Shown here in pieces: positions 34,413 through 46,068 of a stretch of 64,000 nt of DNA (its first letter is position 1; the number at the start of each line of letters is the position of its first letter). Source of the DNA: Auriscalpium vulgare. Lineage: Eukaryota > Basidiomycota > Agaricomycetes > Russulales > Auriscalpiaceae. The translations under genes and the position numbers were made by a program. The stretch covers positions 1,302,001 through 1,366,000 of the forward strand of contig JAHBBC010000014.1 in assembly GCA_019915015.1 (NCBI GenBank), read 5' to 3'. Below the pieces are notes generated by a model. The model worked only from the letters and a program-made list of their open reading frames with translations, was not told the origin of the DNA and did not search any database.

Positions 34413-37400
34413 TAGCGTTGCGGGAAAAACCTGAGTTTTTCCCCGAAAACGTTTTTCCCCGGTAATGTACCTGTATAGTACCGGTACCATACCTGCCCTG
34501 CCCTGGGCCCCAATATACCCGGTACAATACCTCCAGCACGTGATGTGTGTCGGCCCCTCCGGCGCCCGGCGCCGGCCCATGAGCCATGAGGCTCGCAGCC
34601 TCGCACGCAGACATGGCCGGCAGTCGTAAGGTGGTTGTGCAATGCTACGCGGATGTTTAAGGAGGTATTAGACACATCCCGCCTCGGCATGGGATAGTTG
34701 CAAGAGTGTTGTATGCAGCAACGTGTGTATGATCGACCCGTTGCTGTGATCGACATTTACACTCCGTAGTGAGTGACTAAATGAGGGCGCAATCTTCACC
34801 TTCGACACTGGCCTAGCACATTTTGCCAACCCTCAAAACTGTCAAATGGCGGACGACGAGGTCATCCACGACATCGACTCATTTCAAACTCTGGGTGATA
34901 TCCTCAAAAGAATACCCATTCCCGACGACATTAAACATGTCCTACTACCCACACCAGCCCTGCGCAATGCCGATATCCAAAATTTCCCTGTCCCACCGGA
35001 GGCGAACGCGCCGTCTCTGCTCCAGCAGAGCACACTCTTCTCGAAGGGCCAAAGCTTCATAACGGCCGCAAATGCAATGGTCCTGCTCTCTAGGCCGATG
35101 CCGCCGCACACCGAGGTGTTGGAAATCCTGCAAAACCGCGTCATCCCCGCCCTAGAGACAGGCTATGCTTGCCTGGGCTATCCTGTTCAAGAGTCGGTCA
35201 CTCAACAAACACTCAAAACCCCGATGTGGGTTCTCACCTACTGGTACGAGGTCCGGCGCATACTCGCTGCCAAGGCGCGCCTTTCTCTGGCCACTGCGTG
35301 GTTGAAGACTTGGACCGAGGGCTTGCTCAACGACGAGGTGAAGTCCCTTGCTGCAGACACGTCAGCACTCCTCGACGACTGGCCATGGGACGTACCCCTC
35401 CCAACGACGATGGGCGTCGATCCAAAGACGCTTACATCGTACTGTGGTCGGCGTTGGCTGGCGGCGGAGCATATGGATCAGCTGGGGATGCTGCTAGGTC
35501 ATCGTCTGCAAAGACAAGGCAAGCCGGCATGTATACTGCCGAGTGCGGCATCAGTCAAGCTCATTGACACGTACCGCAACCGCGCACGACTCAATGCTAG
35601 CGGAACATCTTACCAATCAATGCGCGGCATCACTCCCCTACGATTGGCTGGCTCGCAGCTGCAAGATGGATCACTCAAGGAGGTTGGAATGACGATCGGG
35701 GTGCGGATCGATGGCGCGGATGTGCTCTTGCCAGCAGCCGTACACGAGACAAATCACTGGGTGTCCGTTGCGATCAGCGTAGAGCCACACACGGCTTTCT
35801 ATGCTGATTCTCTTGGACGGAAGCCGCCCCGCGAGCTGTTGGAGATGATAGAATGGTGGTTAGGACAACACGGAGCGACTGGGCCGCTTTCACTCAACGT
35901 GTTACCATGCACCCCACAGCTCGACAGCTTCTCCTGCTCTGTCCTCAGCCACAATTCTCTTGCTCACCATCTCATCCCCGACGACATCCATCTCCTCTCG
36001 GATACAGACTGTGTCGTGCAACGCATTCGACACCTTGCTGACATAATGTGTTACCTACGTGACATGGTCAGTGCGCGCTCAGCTTCACTTACTTGCGGAC
36101 TCGACTCACCGACAGTGCAGGACAGTCTCAAATACAAGTCCAATATGCTAGCGCCTGGCATGCTTATACGGGCAAGTGCGCACACATCGGCGTTCACGAA
36201 GCCGCAGTTATTGAGTCTAGAAGGCGTCGTTAAGAGGCGACTGAGTGTAGCCACCAATGTCACGCCACTCACCGTGCCAGCCAAACGCACGAAGAAAAAT
36301 GCCGCTTCGAAAGGAAAGGAACCGGCGGAGAGTTCCGGCAATGCGGGGAGCAAGCAGCAGTGGGACGAGGTCTTCAAACCGGCGCCGTTGAATCTGCATA
36401 TTGCTGGAACGTCAACTGTAAGTGCCCAAAGAGGTTGTCAGCGCGCGACAGCAGTAAGTAACAGAAGCTTTGCTTACAGGTTGCAAAGCGTTCGGGCGGA
36501 AACACAGTCGCTACGCACAAGCAGCCTAGTAGTTCACCGGTACTGCAAGACCAGCAGCTCGATGAACAGAAATCAGATGCCGAAGGAGTTGCGGACGGCG
36601 CAGCTCCGTATGTGAACGAGATGGGGGAAGAAGATGGGAGCGACATGGAGATTGAGCTTAACCCTGGTGACCTTGTCAAATGGGTGCAGCCGAAGAAGGA
36701 TGCGCGCCGGGGAGGACGGCCGCCGGATCCTCTGATGGACGCTCTCACCGAGGCTTGCTATCGCCGCGACAATCCAACTACGCTGCTCTGGCGCTGTGTC
36801 GGAGGTCCTGATAACCCTTGCCATCATACTTTCCGACATCGAGCGTTGATCCGAGTCGTTCGTCATGCAAAGGACTGCCCCAAGCTGTCCTCAGAGCTGC
36901 GGGAGAAAGTGCACATACATTCAGCTGGAAAGGCACTGTCTGCGCAGGTCCAGGAGCTCACCAATTCGAAAGGATCCATGATGGTTGCGAAGGAACTAGG
37001 AGCTCAAGATGGAATTGGACAAGATGGGGAGAAGCAAGATGCAGGCGCCGCGACACATGCGTTCTTTCGGCAAGCAAAGGCGCTTGGGAAGCTCGAGCGT
37101 CACAGAAAGCTCGACCTTGCCATTCTTAAACTCATATGCGTCGCGGGTTTGCCAACATATATCGTCTCGCGCCCGGAGTGGAAGGAGATGCTTGAGATTG
37201 CCTTACCATCATATGCACCTTCAACCAGAGACAAGCTCGAATATGAAGGCATCGTAAACGAAGCATCGTGGGTCCGCCGGGAGCAACTCAAGTATCTGCA
37301 AGGTCAGGAAGACCTCACTCTCTCCTATGACGGCGGAACTTCGACAGGTCGTGAGTCCTACTGGACTGTACACGTCTCGACCTCAGACCGTGAAGTATAC

Positions 37401-39742
37401 TTGATGGACACACGGGAGGCAACTTCCGAGTCGCACACTGCACCTTGGATTGTTGAGAATGTCGCAAGTCCGGTGCGTGGGCATTGGAACTTAACTACTT
37501 CAGCAATTTCTAACAACTTCGCGCAGATTGTCAATGCCATCGGTCCGTCCAGGTTTTCCGGCCTGACATGTGATAGCACGGGTAACACGCGAGCCTCGCG
37601 TTCCATTGCAATTCTGGCCCTCATGCCCACTGCGCTCAATCTTGCGGATGTTTGCCATCACTTGAATCGCACAATCCTTGAGATTAATCTCATTGATGTT
37701 TTCAAACCGGTGCGCAAACGTCCACACTACCAGCATTAATCAGATCTAATCCGCAACCAGATCATCCGTGTGGTGCGGCAGACAATAACATTATTTCATA
37801 CCTCGCACGCTGGACATGCAGCCCTCAAGAAAGCTCGTGAAAAACTAAAGACAGGACGCGGCCTGGAGGCTATCGGAAAGACGAGATTCGCAACAATCCC
37901 GCTCTCTGCTCGCTCTGTCCATCGGTCCTCAGCTGCGATCAAGAAAGTCATCCGTGAATCGCCTAACGGACTTTATGAGGTACAATTGATGGATCGACTA
38001 GACGAAATGACTTGCTGACAACATTCGCAGGAAATTGCTGAGTATTTTCAGCCTGCACCGGATGATCACCAGACATTCAAGTTCGAGTCTGGTCTCTCCC
38101 AGTTCATCGCGGCCACTTTGCCTGCAACAAAGGCATTAGCCTGCCTGGAGGCTCTGGAGGCGACTGCTGCCGACGTCTATATATTCTGGCATGCTGTTAT
38201 TCGTGCAACAGAGGACGCCTTTCAAAATCCTAGGCTGTATTTTGACGCTGAGGTCGCGAACGCCATCCGCGGCATCCTCAATGCGCGACATCGCCAACTC
38301 TTTCTGGATGGCAACATAGCTAATAATGCATACCTTGCTGCAGCATATCTGAACCCTGGTTAGAGCCATTCTTTTGCTTGCATCTCGTCGCTGTCTTATG
38401 TGTGCATCAATCAGATCTTATCACGTCGGACCTGTGGCTACCGGAAGGCGAGAAGGTGACACTCATTGGTGTTCGGCATCCATCAATTTTCGAGTCCGTT
38501 GTCCGCTTCTTAGCCAACATCGGAGAGAAAGAGATCGTTCATGGCCATAAGAAGGCATTCTTGAAGTGGGCAAAAAAAGGGAAATCATTTACAGCCCAAC
38601 TTCACAGGGAAACTCTAGCCTATGCTCGACACCAGTTCCCATTCGATCATCCGCTCGACGATACGGTTCCGCAGGCGGTCCTTAAGTGGTGGAAGGGCCG
38701 TGTTGGCTCTGATAATGTGCACATCCTTCCGGTACGTGTTCGTGTCCGTATGATTCACCGAGCGCTGCCGACTGATGCTGTCATGAATAGCATCTCGCTA
38801 TCAAACTGTATTCCGTCCGAGTCAACTCCATGCCCGATGAACGGACTGGCTCTACATTCACATGGCTTACTCCAAAGCATAGGAATCGGCTATCCGTGCA
38901 TAACATGTCTGCAATGACTCAAGTCCGACAGTACCACATGTCTAAGAGCAAGGTAAGCAACCTCCGTTCTTTATTGAAGTACACAGTGTTCCAACCATTC
39001 GAGCAGGTGCGCGCGCACACTAATCAATTCCCTTCGGTCAAGTTCTACAACATCGAAAAGAAGGTATTCCCCTCTTCAGAAAACGCACCCGCACCGATGT
39101 CGGACGAAGAAGACGACAATGACGACAATGACGTTCAAGGTGAAGACCTGGCAGAACCGTACGAACCTGCCAATGCTTTCATCAAGATGCCTCACATCAA
39201 CCTGAGGTCTGCAATTTTATCTGATGTCCTCGCGGAGGAAGCTCAGCTTCCTGCACGTCGGAACCCTGCTGTCGGAGTCAGTGCAGGTCAGGCTAGGGAC
39301 GAGAGCATACCAGATTCTGATGAAGAGGACAATGATTTCAGCACAGATGCCTTGTTTCAATAAGCCTCCCGAGGTTTCAGTATGTATTGTACGCGTTGTT
39401 ACAATGTACGCTCGAGTGCTGCGGCAGCCTTGCAAAAGCCGCGTCTGCTGACAAATCATGACACTTGTGTAGCAGGCAGCAGCGAATTCGTACAGGTCGG
39501 GGCACCTACGGCTAAGCTCTGGCAATTTGGCTATGGATACATACACTGCTAAATCTTCATCTGATGCATTGAAACCATTCCAAATCCTCGTGTGTACGCG
39601 AAAATCGAGCTGCTACTGCGTGGGAACTAAACATCACGTGACTATTTCCCTGGTACGGTACCGGTTTGATACCTCCCCGGCTAGGAGCGCCACCGGTACC
39701 TTACCGGGGGGATACTGGCCAGAGGTTTTTCCCGCAACACTA
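34413..39742 (+). mobile_element. hAT-superfamily DNA transposon, copy B (5330 bp), apparently intact
   Basis: Same element as copy A in opposite orientation. The TIRs begin TAGCGTTGCGGG at 34413 and end CCCGCAACACTA at 39742, flanked by the 8-bp duplication GGCGAGGC. The different duplications show that A and B are two insertion events, not one inverted duplication. It encodes one uninterrupted spliced gene (34846-39363), so it is a candidate autonomous element. Confidence 0.93.
34846..39363 (+). CDS. fused Ulp1-like peptidase / hAT transposase
   Basis: Six-exon gene: 34846-36417, 36480-37709, 37761-37979, 38031-38358, 38415-38731, 38791-39363 (4239 nt, about 1412 aa). Exon 1 encodes a helical N-terminus and a C48/Ulp1-type cysteine peptidase core: His304 in ETNHWVSVAI, Asp321 in FYADSLG, Gln358 and Cys364 in TPQLDSFSCS. 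The phase-0 intron 36418-36479 (GTAAGT...TTACAG) joins it in frame to the transposase part. That part has a BED-like Cys/His cluster (Cys630, Cys638, His653, Cys657), the first catalytic Asp in LTLSYDGGTS (about 808), the second in LTCDSTGN (about 889), a CHHLN motif, KTRFATIP, and the hAT C-terminal dimerisation block with WW and SMPDERTGSTFTW. An acidic tail ends the protein. Two in-frame 54-nt stretches (36067-36120, 38954-39007) could be further introns. Unspliced, exon 1 reads to a stop at 36615. Confidence 0.85.
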
Positions 39743-39750
39743 GGCGAGGC
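39743..39750. repeat. target-site duplication, hAT copy B, right
   Basis: GGCGAGGC, the same as 34405-34412. Confidence 0.9.
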
Positions 39751-42673
39751 CATCCTAGACGCGCCTCATCCGTGCCCGTGCTACGAGACTTTGAAATGGC
39801 AAATCTGAAATCTTGGTACGCAGTGCTTGGCCATTTCGTATTTCTGACACAATGCTTAACAAAGCTTACAGATCCCTGCGCGCGGTAGCGCATCTGTGCT
39901 TTGAATGATCTTCCGTGGGTCAATATACCCCAATTGAAGATATGCCAAAGAGCTCGAGACGTCGGATCCGACGAGATGTGTTCTCTGCCCTCTACATCAG
40001 CGCGGCGATTCAACACAAGTCTATCAAGAAGCATTTGATCGGTGGCGATCGTCCTGTCGAACACGTCGATAACCTTCACGGCATTGCACAAGGTGCTGCC
40101 CCTGGCAGGATGTCGTTCCCGCAGCCTCTCGGCATGTCATCCACATGGACTCCGGCACCCGGACATTCCAGCCACATTGATATCGTACCACGATGCGCTC
40201 CGCACCGGGGTATCCTAGGGTGTCCTGGAAACGAGGAATTACTCGCGCCAAGCGGGGGCGCTCGTCCGCATGAGGCGATAGCTGCGCGCGCGCCAGGCCC
40301 AAGGTTTTCACTTCTCCGTGACATGGCGCATTGAATGGGGTGCCCTTGCTGTCACGTTTATGCCACAGCGGATCATGTCAACTCTATTCTGAATGCATCG
40401 CCTGTCCGGAACAACGTATACTCGGGATGGCGCTGAGTAGATGTGCTCGGGATGCACGCGGTGTCGATATGCTAAGTCCTTTTCTTCACGGTGACATCGT
40501 CTTACTGAAGAGTTCCAGTAGTGGCTTGATGGACATCTACATATAGACACATGCTTTCGGCAGGTTGGCGTTGACTGGCATCTGGTCTGCGTCCCATACG
40601 ACTCGAAGAAAATCGAGCCAGTCTCGATTTCGTCATAGCACCTCGCGGTTGTCAATCTCCATTGGACCCCAGAATCGTACTTCACTATACAGTGCCAGAT
40701 CCTCTTCTCAGCACCTCTGGCTGCCCGTTCACTTGGCCGAGACTGCTACAATCATCGGGCTTGGGTCACCGCATCACCTTGTGCGTCCTGTTCTTCTTGC
40801 CGTCGCTGTCCTTCGCATAGTAACACGGACCCTGGATGTTTCTGCTCATGATACAGCGCCAGGAATCTTCTGGAGCCTCAGAAAGCTGAAAAAGCATGTA
40901 ACGTGTCGACGTGGATGCGATCTGGAGATCTAGAAGGGCATTTCGTACCTCGCTCATCGGCGTACGGGCGTACGTACAGTCGATTCATCCTTACCAACGA
41001 GCACAGCATGGACGGTACTTCTTTGAACCCAGACGCCGGTCTTAGACAAGAACTTGGTTCGAGTTCATGACCTTCGTCGCTGGTTCGCATCACAACTTGC
41101 GCACTGCTCTTCGCATTGTTGCACTCTCCGACCCATCTAGACACTTCATGTAGCATGTTTTACTCCAAAAACGTCAAAACCCAAAGGCGCCTATCTTGTA
41201 CCATGTGGCAAGTTGCACATTGTAGGATGATCACTATTCGTAACTACTATGCTTGACCGCAGTGGCTTTTGCTGCGGAGCGTTCGAACGCTCATTGATTT
41301 TGCTGCGGATGGTCGGGATGGATCATTCGAACTAAGGTCCCAGAGTCTGACTCTAGGCTGACTGGGCTGACTGAAGGGACCCCGAAACTAGCCGGATTTG
41401 TTCAAAACCTCCCCATGCCTCTAAGCTTCAAGCTTCAATCCTGTCCTACAGCTAGCCCGACGCTCGCCCGATCCCGCGGCACAGCTTCTTTGCCGCCCTG
41501 GTAAGTAATTGGACAGGAAGTGTCCGATGGGCAAATGCAATGCAAGACGAGGGCAGCCCCACTATCAAACATCTTCTACCGTCGACGGCCGACTCGCGGC
41601 GCGCCCTCCTCATCGTCCGACTGAGACTGGGCTTAGGTAGGAACGAATTTCGCACCGGTCGATCTGGTTTGTGATGTGCCTTGCCGCTGGTCAATGTTGG
41701 TGTCACCAAGTTCCAGGCGAAGAGTTGCTGCTGGCTTCGTGTTCTCCTCGGGCTCTCGCTGACTGGGCGTCCTTTGAGCGATAACTCTGTCTCATAGAAC
41801 ACACCGGCGGTCTGTGGTTATGCGTCTCAGAGGCGACCTGTCTGTGATACTATTGGCTTCAATCCCGCAGCACTGAGCGACACCGGGGCCCGCTACAGCC
41901 CGAGTGACATTCTCGCACTGCGCTACCGGAGGTATCATTGTTCCTGCTCGTACCACCAACTGTACCCGTGTTGTCGGCGCGCTTGCATAAACAGAACTCG
42001 ACATGTCTTCCGCACAAGGTCGGAACCGGAAACTCTTTGCACAAGGGACAGGTCTGGACAGATTGATTTTGCGTTGGGAAAGCTGCCGAATGGCCGAGCT
42101 TGCAAGCAGCATACATCGGGCTTCGGCCATCCGAACCCCCGTCCTTCTGGAAATGTCTGGTTTCCCCTTCTTCTTGACACCTTCAGATAGGCAGATCCAG
42201 ACAAACGGGTTATCGAATAGTATGAGGTTTATGCGACTGACAACACTCGTGCCAAGTTCGCATAATCTACTGCGCGGGCCTCATAACATCAAGACAGGCG
42301 CCATCGCGCTCGTCGCGTCTCAGTATGCATCAGGCTATATGGCCTCATCGACATCAGCTAATGTTGATAAGCAATGTTGCGAAGAAGGGAAGTAGCTAAG
42401 TGAGCACCCGCGTGTCACATGTCCTTAATGGTTTTGTCTCTGACATGTATTGACAGTTCAATGCCGCCCAAATTCACTTCTGTTTTGGTGTCGCCGTGAC
42501 TGGGACACACCTGCGTCAGCAACAACGCGTGAGGTAGATTCAGCAAAAGGACTACGGTCTGGCAAACTGACAGAGGTATACACGCATAAGCTCAGTAGAA
42601 GCCAAACGATCGAATAAGCACGGGACGGGGTAATAGAACTAAACGAGTCTAGTGTACGGGGCGTGAAAGACCT
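39751..42673. other. gene-poor stretch with decayed element traces
   Basis: About 2.9 kb. Apart from the RNase-H-like trace at 40020-40290, I find no supportable coding sequence. A perfect 16-bp palindrome at 41277-41292 (GAGCGTTCGAACGCTC) is flanked by a TTTGCTGCGGA direct repeat. Confidence 0.4.
40020..40290 (+). pseudogene. possible RNase H domain remnant of a retroelement
   Basis: In the frame that runs 39915-40334 plus, a VDNLHGIAQG segment near 40066-40095 is followed by HIDIVPR near 40174 and CAPHRGILGCPGNEE near 40195-40240. The order and spacing resemble the DNxxAI, WxPGHxGIxGNExAD pattern of non-LTR-element RNase H domains. The Trp and the last Asp (GNExAD) are missing. No reverse transcriptase was recognised nearby. 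If real, it is a decayed fragment; chance resemblance is possible. Confidence 0.3.
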
Positions 42674-43937
42674 CTACGAGAACTTCCATCTACAGAAAGT
42701 GTCAGTATGATTACACAAACAGGAGAAGGGGGCCGACGTACCTATTATTACAATTTGTACACGTCACGAATGTCTGTCGGCTGTTAGCGAGGCGGGAATG
42801 CAGGTCAAAAAGGCCTGTACTTACTGTCATTGGCTCGTCGGCACTGCGTGTCTGCGCCTGGCGGTAGCGGCATTTCCTCTGTGTGTTGTTCAGGTTACTG
42901 TGAAAGAAGGTAGCTGTTTCAGTGCGCACCTGTTTGCATCGACCGCACTGGAATGCATCCGTCTCCGCTTGCTGTTCCGCCGCTCCCATCGCCAGAAAGA
43001 GATTGTCTTCCTTGATTTTGCTATCGGCCGCTTTGCGCTCCTCGGACGCCATGTCCTGGCTCGACATGCGCGCAAACTTGTTTGCGGCAATGTCACCGCT
43101 GACGACGTTCTCGCGGAGGCTGGGGTTGTTCTTGTCCTTAAGATTGACGTACAGCGTGCGGATACGCGACTTGTATGCGGCGGTCGTCCCGTTGCTATCA
43201 GCAAGCACAGTCTCCTCGATGGCGCGGGCGCGGCTTAAGATCAGCTCGGAGGCTAAGAGGTCTATGAGCACATGCGCAGGCAAAGTGGGCAGGCGTTGCG
43301 TACGGAAAACGGAGTCGGCTGCAAGCCCATCGTAGAGCAACTCGATGCACCTGTCTCGTGTCTTGTCCTTGGTGACATTGATATCGATACCGTCAGACTT
43401 GGTAGTACGCTGGCCATTGTTGAGCGATGTTGGCGTGGGTGGGGCAGCGGACGCAGTGGACGCTTTCCTGGGTGCTTTCAGACCACCGTTGAGTGAGAAG
43501 CAACGGGCTGTGTTTCGAAATCACTCACCTGCTGCTGCTGCCTTGGAGGCCTGTCCTGGGGCCTTCGTCGCACCGGTGGCCTGCTTCTCCTTGTCCACCT
43601 CCGTCTTCCACTTCCTCACAACCTCCTTCGCGAGCTCAGACACCTCTTTCTTGGCATGTGAGCGCAGCTTGCCAACGGCCAATCCGACTCTGCTTTCCTG
43701 TTATTCACAGTCGGCATCATAGATCGTGTGAGCCAGACGGGGTCGGGACGCACTCGGAGAATTGCCTCTGTGATTTTGGCCTCCTTCTTCAGCAGCTGCA
43801 GTAAATCCACGATCTCCTAGAAGGGAAGCAACGTCAGAACAAAATGAAAGGGTTTATCATGGGATATTGCGCACCTTTTCGTCCTTAGCACTTTGCAGGG
43901 ACTTGGTGAGCCGTTTGAGCTCTTCAATCGGCGTCAT
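42674..43937 (-). CDS. DST1: transcription elongation factor TFIIS
   Basis: RNA polymerase II elongation factor that rescues backtracked polymerase by stimulating transcript cleavage; nuclear. The start at 43937 (MTPIEELKRLTKSLQSAKDE) opens the N-terminal LW/TFIIS-N domain, continued in LLQLLKKEAKITEAIL and VGLAVGKLRSHAKKEVSEL. An Ala/Lys/Pro-rich linker is followed by the central TFIIM domain (RCIELLYDGLAADS, YKSRIRTLYVNLKDKNNP). The C-terminal zinc ribbon is split over the last exons: QCGRCKQ, then RKCRYRQAQTRSADEPMT (42825-42878), TFVTCTNCNNR (42742-42773), WKFS (42674-42689). The RSADEP catalytic loop and all four Cys are present. Introns in this part are 51-52 nt. The gene is divergent from PRP46 across 294 bp. 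Symbol given by analogy with yeast DST1. Confidence 0.95.
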
Positions 43938-44231
43938 CCTTATGCTTCGCCTATCTACACTTGCGAACACAGTATCAGAGCTATCTCCCCCTTGCACAAA
44001 CAGCCTTTATGCGCGGAGAACAGCAGCTCATGCAGTGGTGACGAAGCAAAGGTCCCCGCGTTGCTCAAAGCGGCGGATAACCAGCGCGTAAATAACCGCA
44101 AACACTTGTCGGCGCGGTCTCAGCTCTGGTGACATTGGTGTCCGAATCGCAGGCAGCTGCACGTCTTCGACACCACCGCCGACTCCATCGCTCTTTCGAC
44201 ACCGTTGCTCTTGGTAGGGGCAGAACTTATT
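43938..44231. promoter_or_regulatory. shared divergent promoter of TFIIS and PRP46
   Basis: The 294 bp between the two start codons must hold both 5' UTRs and promoters. No clear TATA box is visible. Head-to-head pairing of two genes acting in transcription and splicing makes co-regulation plausible (inference). Confidence 0.6.
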
Positions 44232-45848
44232 ATGGCGTCAACAAGCGGGCTTCCACCCCTGGACCCTTTGTTCAAGTCCAACGCAAAGCGCACTTTCAGT
44301 GTCTTCGCGCCATATCCAGATGCTGGGTTGAAAGAGGACGAAAAGAGGTGTGCTACTCGATTTTCGCACTCAAGCAAGGTACTTATCTATCTTTCAGCGC
44401 GAGGTTGCGTTTGTCTGTAAAAATCAACGACGAATACAAGCACTACAGGCAGCTGCCTTCTGCTCTGCTTGCCCAACAAGCACCCGTGGGTCCGGCACGA
44501 CCCAAAGAGCAGCGAAAAGCCATCACGGCAGGTCGTGCGTCGGACGAGTCTTGTTGTTTGTCGATCTGGCTAACATATCTTCCCTTTAGCATCCAGCGAC
44601 ACGAGTCGCATGATTGCTGCCATTGACACCACGCCAGAACAAAAGCCCTCCACCTTCTCCACCGCCTCGACCCTGACACAGGCTCTCACCTTACACAAGA
44701 CGACACGGACTATTAAGCCGACATACCACGCCCCATGGAAGCTCAGTCGCGTCATCTCAGGTCACTTAGGTTGGGTGCGGAGTGTCGCGATTGAGCCCGG
44801 TAATAAGTGGTTCGCCACGGGGGCGGGCGACCGGGTCATTAAAATATGGGACTTAGCATCTGGAGAGCTGAAATTGTCATTGACTGGCCACATCTCGACC
44901 GTTCGGGGCCTAGCTGTGTCCCCACGGCACCCCTACCTGTTCTCATGCGGGGAGGACAAGGTGCGTAGTATGTCCTCGTGGCAACTCAACACTCATGCTC
45001 CCGTAGATGGTCAAGTGCTGGGACCTGGAAGCGAACAAAGTGATAAGACATTATCACGGACACCTGTCGGGGGTGTACGCGTTGACTTTGCACCCTACAT
45101 TGGACGTCCTCATCACGGCCGGCCGGGATGCTTCCGCGCGTGTTTGGGACATGCGGACCAAGGCGCAAATACATGTTCTTTCGGGTCACACCGCGACGGT
45201 GGCAGATGTGCAATGTCAAGACTCGGATCCGCAAGTGATCACGGGCAGCATGGATTCAACCATCCGGTACGTCGTGTCGCGGCGATCTTGTTGGGCGCGA
45301 CTTGATTGCCTTGAATGCTAGGCTGTGGGACCTTGCTGCAGGGAAGACGATGGTGACTCTGACACACCACAAGAAGTCCGTTCGGGCGTTGACAATACAC
45401 CCGACGGAGTACTCGTTCGCTTCCGGTTCAGCAGGTGGCAACAACATCAAGAAGTGGAAGTGCCCAGAAGGGACGTTCGTCTTCAACTTCCCAGGGCACA
45501 ACGCGATTATCAACACGATGTCCGTGAATGCGGAAGGCGTCATGTTCTCAGGAGGCGAGTAGTCTCTCCGGAGAGGAAGTGCGTATGCTGAGACCCTGTT
45601 TTCCAGGCGACAATGGCTCACTCACGTTCTGGGACTACAACACTGGGACGCCATTCCAGCACACGGACGACATCCCGCAGCCAGGGTCACTTGAAGCGGA
45701 AGCCGGCGTTTTCTGCTCGACATTCGACATGACAGGGACCCGCCTGATCACTGGCGGTGCCGACAAGACCATCAAGGTGCGCCTTTCCACTTTAGTCCTT
45801 ACACGCTCGCTCACCCCACACAAGGTTTACGCCGAGCAGTCATCGTGA
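44232..45848 (+). CDS. PRP46: pre-mRNA-splicing WD40 protein PRP46/PLRG1
   Basis: Core subunit of the Prp19/NTC complex of the spliceosome. The start at 44232 ([20 protein letters not shown]) is followed by the family [13 protein letters not shown] region and a linker. The signature [20 protein letters not shown] opens a seven-bladed WD40 propeller; repeat ends include [64 protein letters not shown] and [10 protein letters not shown]. The propeller closes with [15 protein letters not shown] and TGA at 45846-45848. Several short introns (for example just before [11 protein letters not shown] near 45005 and before LWDLAAG near 45321) split the blades. Length and order match the family. Confidence 0.95.
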
Positions 45849-46068
45849 TCGGCCTTCACTGCATGTGGATTTTGTATAGCAACTGCGCATATCATATATC
45901 CATGTCTGCGTTTTCCGTGGGAATATCTACTCGTCCCTGTGTTATTCTTGAGCCTGCTGGCCAAGCTGCGTCTTACATACGTAACCCGTCGCGTTCTTAT
46001 ATACTGGCCTCCCTCGCTTGCTTCCCCTCATCCGTGCCCATCTTGGAAGTGCGCAGCGTAGCCCCAGC

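Noticed and set aside
36067..36120. Extra intron inside the Ulp1 exon of the hAT gene (also 38954-39007)
   Set aside because: Both have GT...AG ends and are 54 nt long without stops, so retention and removal both keep the frame; left undecided and noted in the gene entry.
34413..39742. Classification as a KDZ/Zisupton or Mutator element because of the Ulp1 domain
   Set aside because: The 8-bp duplication by itself fits several groups, but the TAGNGTTG termini, the two spaced Asp motifs, the CHHLN and KTRF segments and the C-terminal ERTGSTF/WW block are hAT-like.
28043..39750. Single inverted segmental duplication or one giant palindromic element
   Set aside because: Each arm has its own TIR pair and a different perfect 8-bp duplication, so two separate insertions explain it better.
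41859..42395. Cys-rich minus-strand frame and overlapping plus-strand frame
   Set aside because: A few CxxC spacings occur, but no recognised fold, splice structure or start context; both frames overlap.
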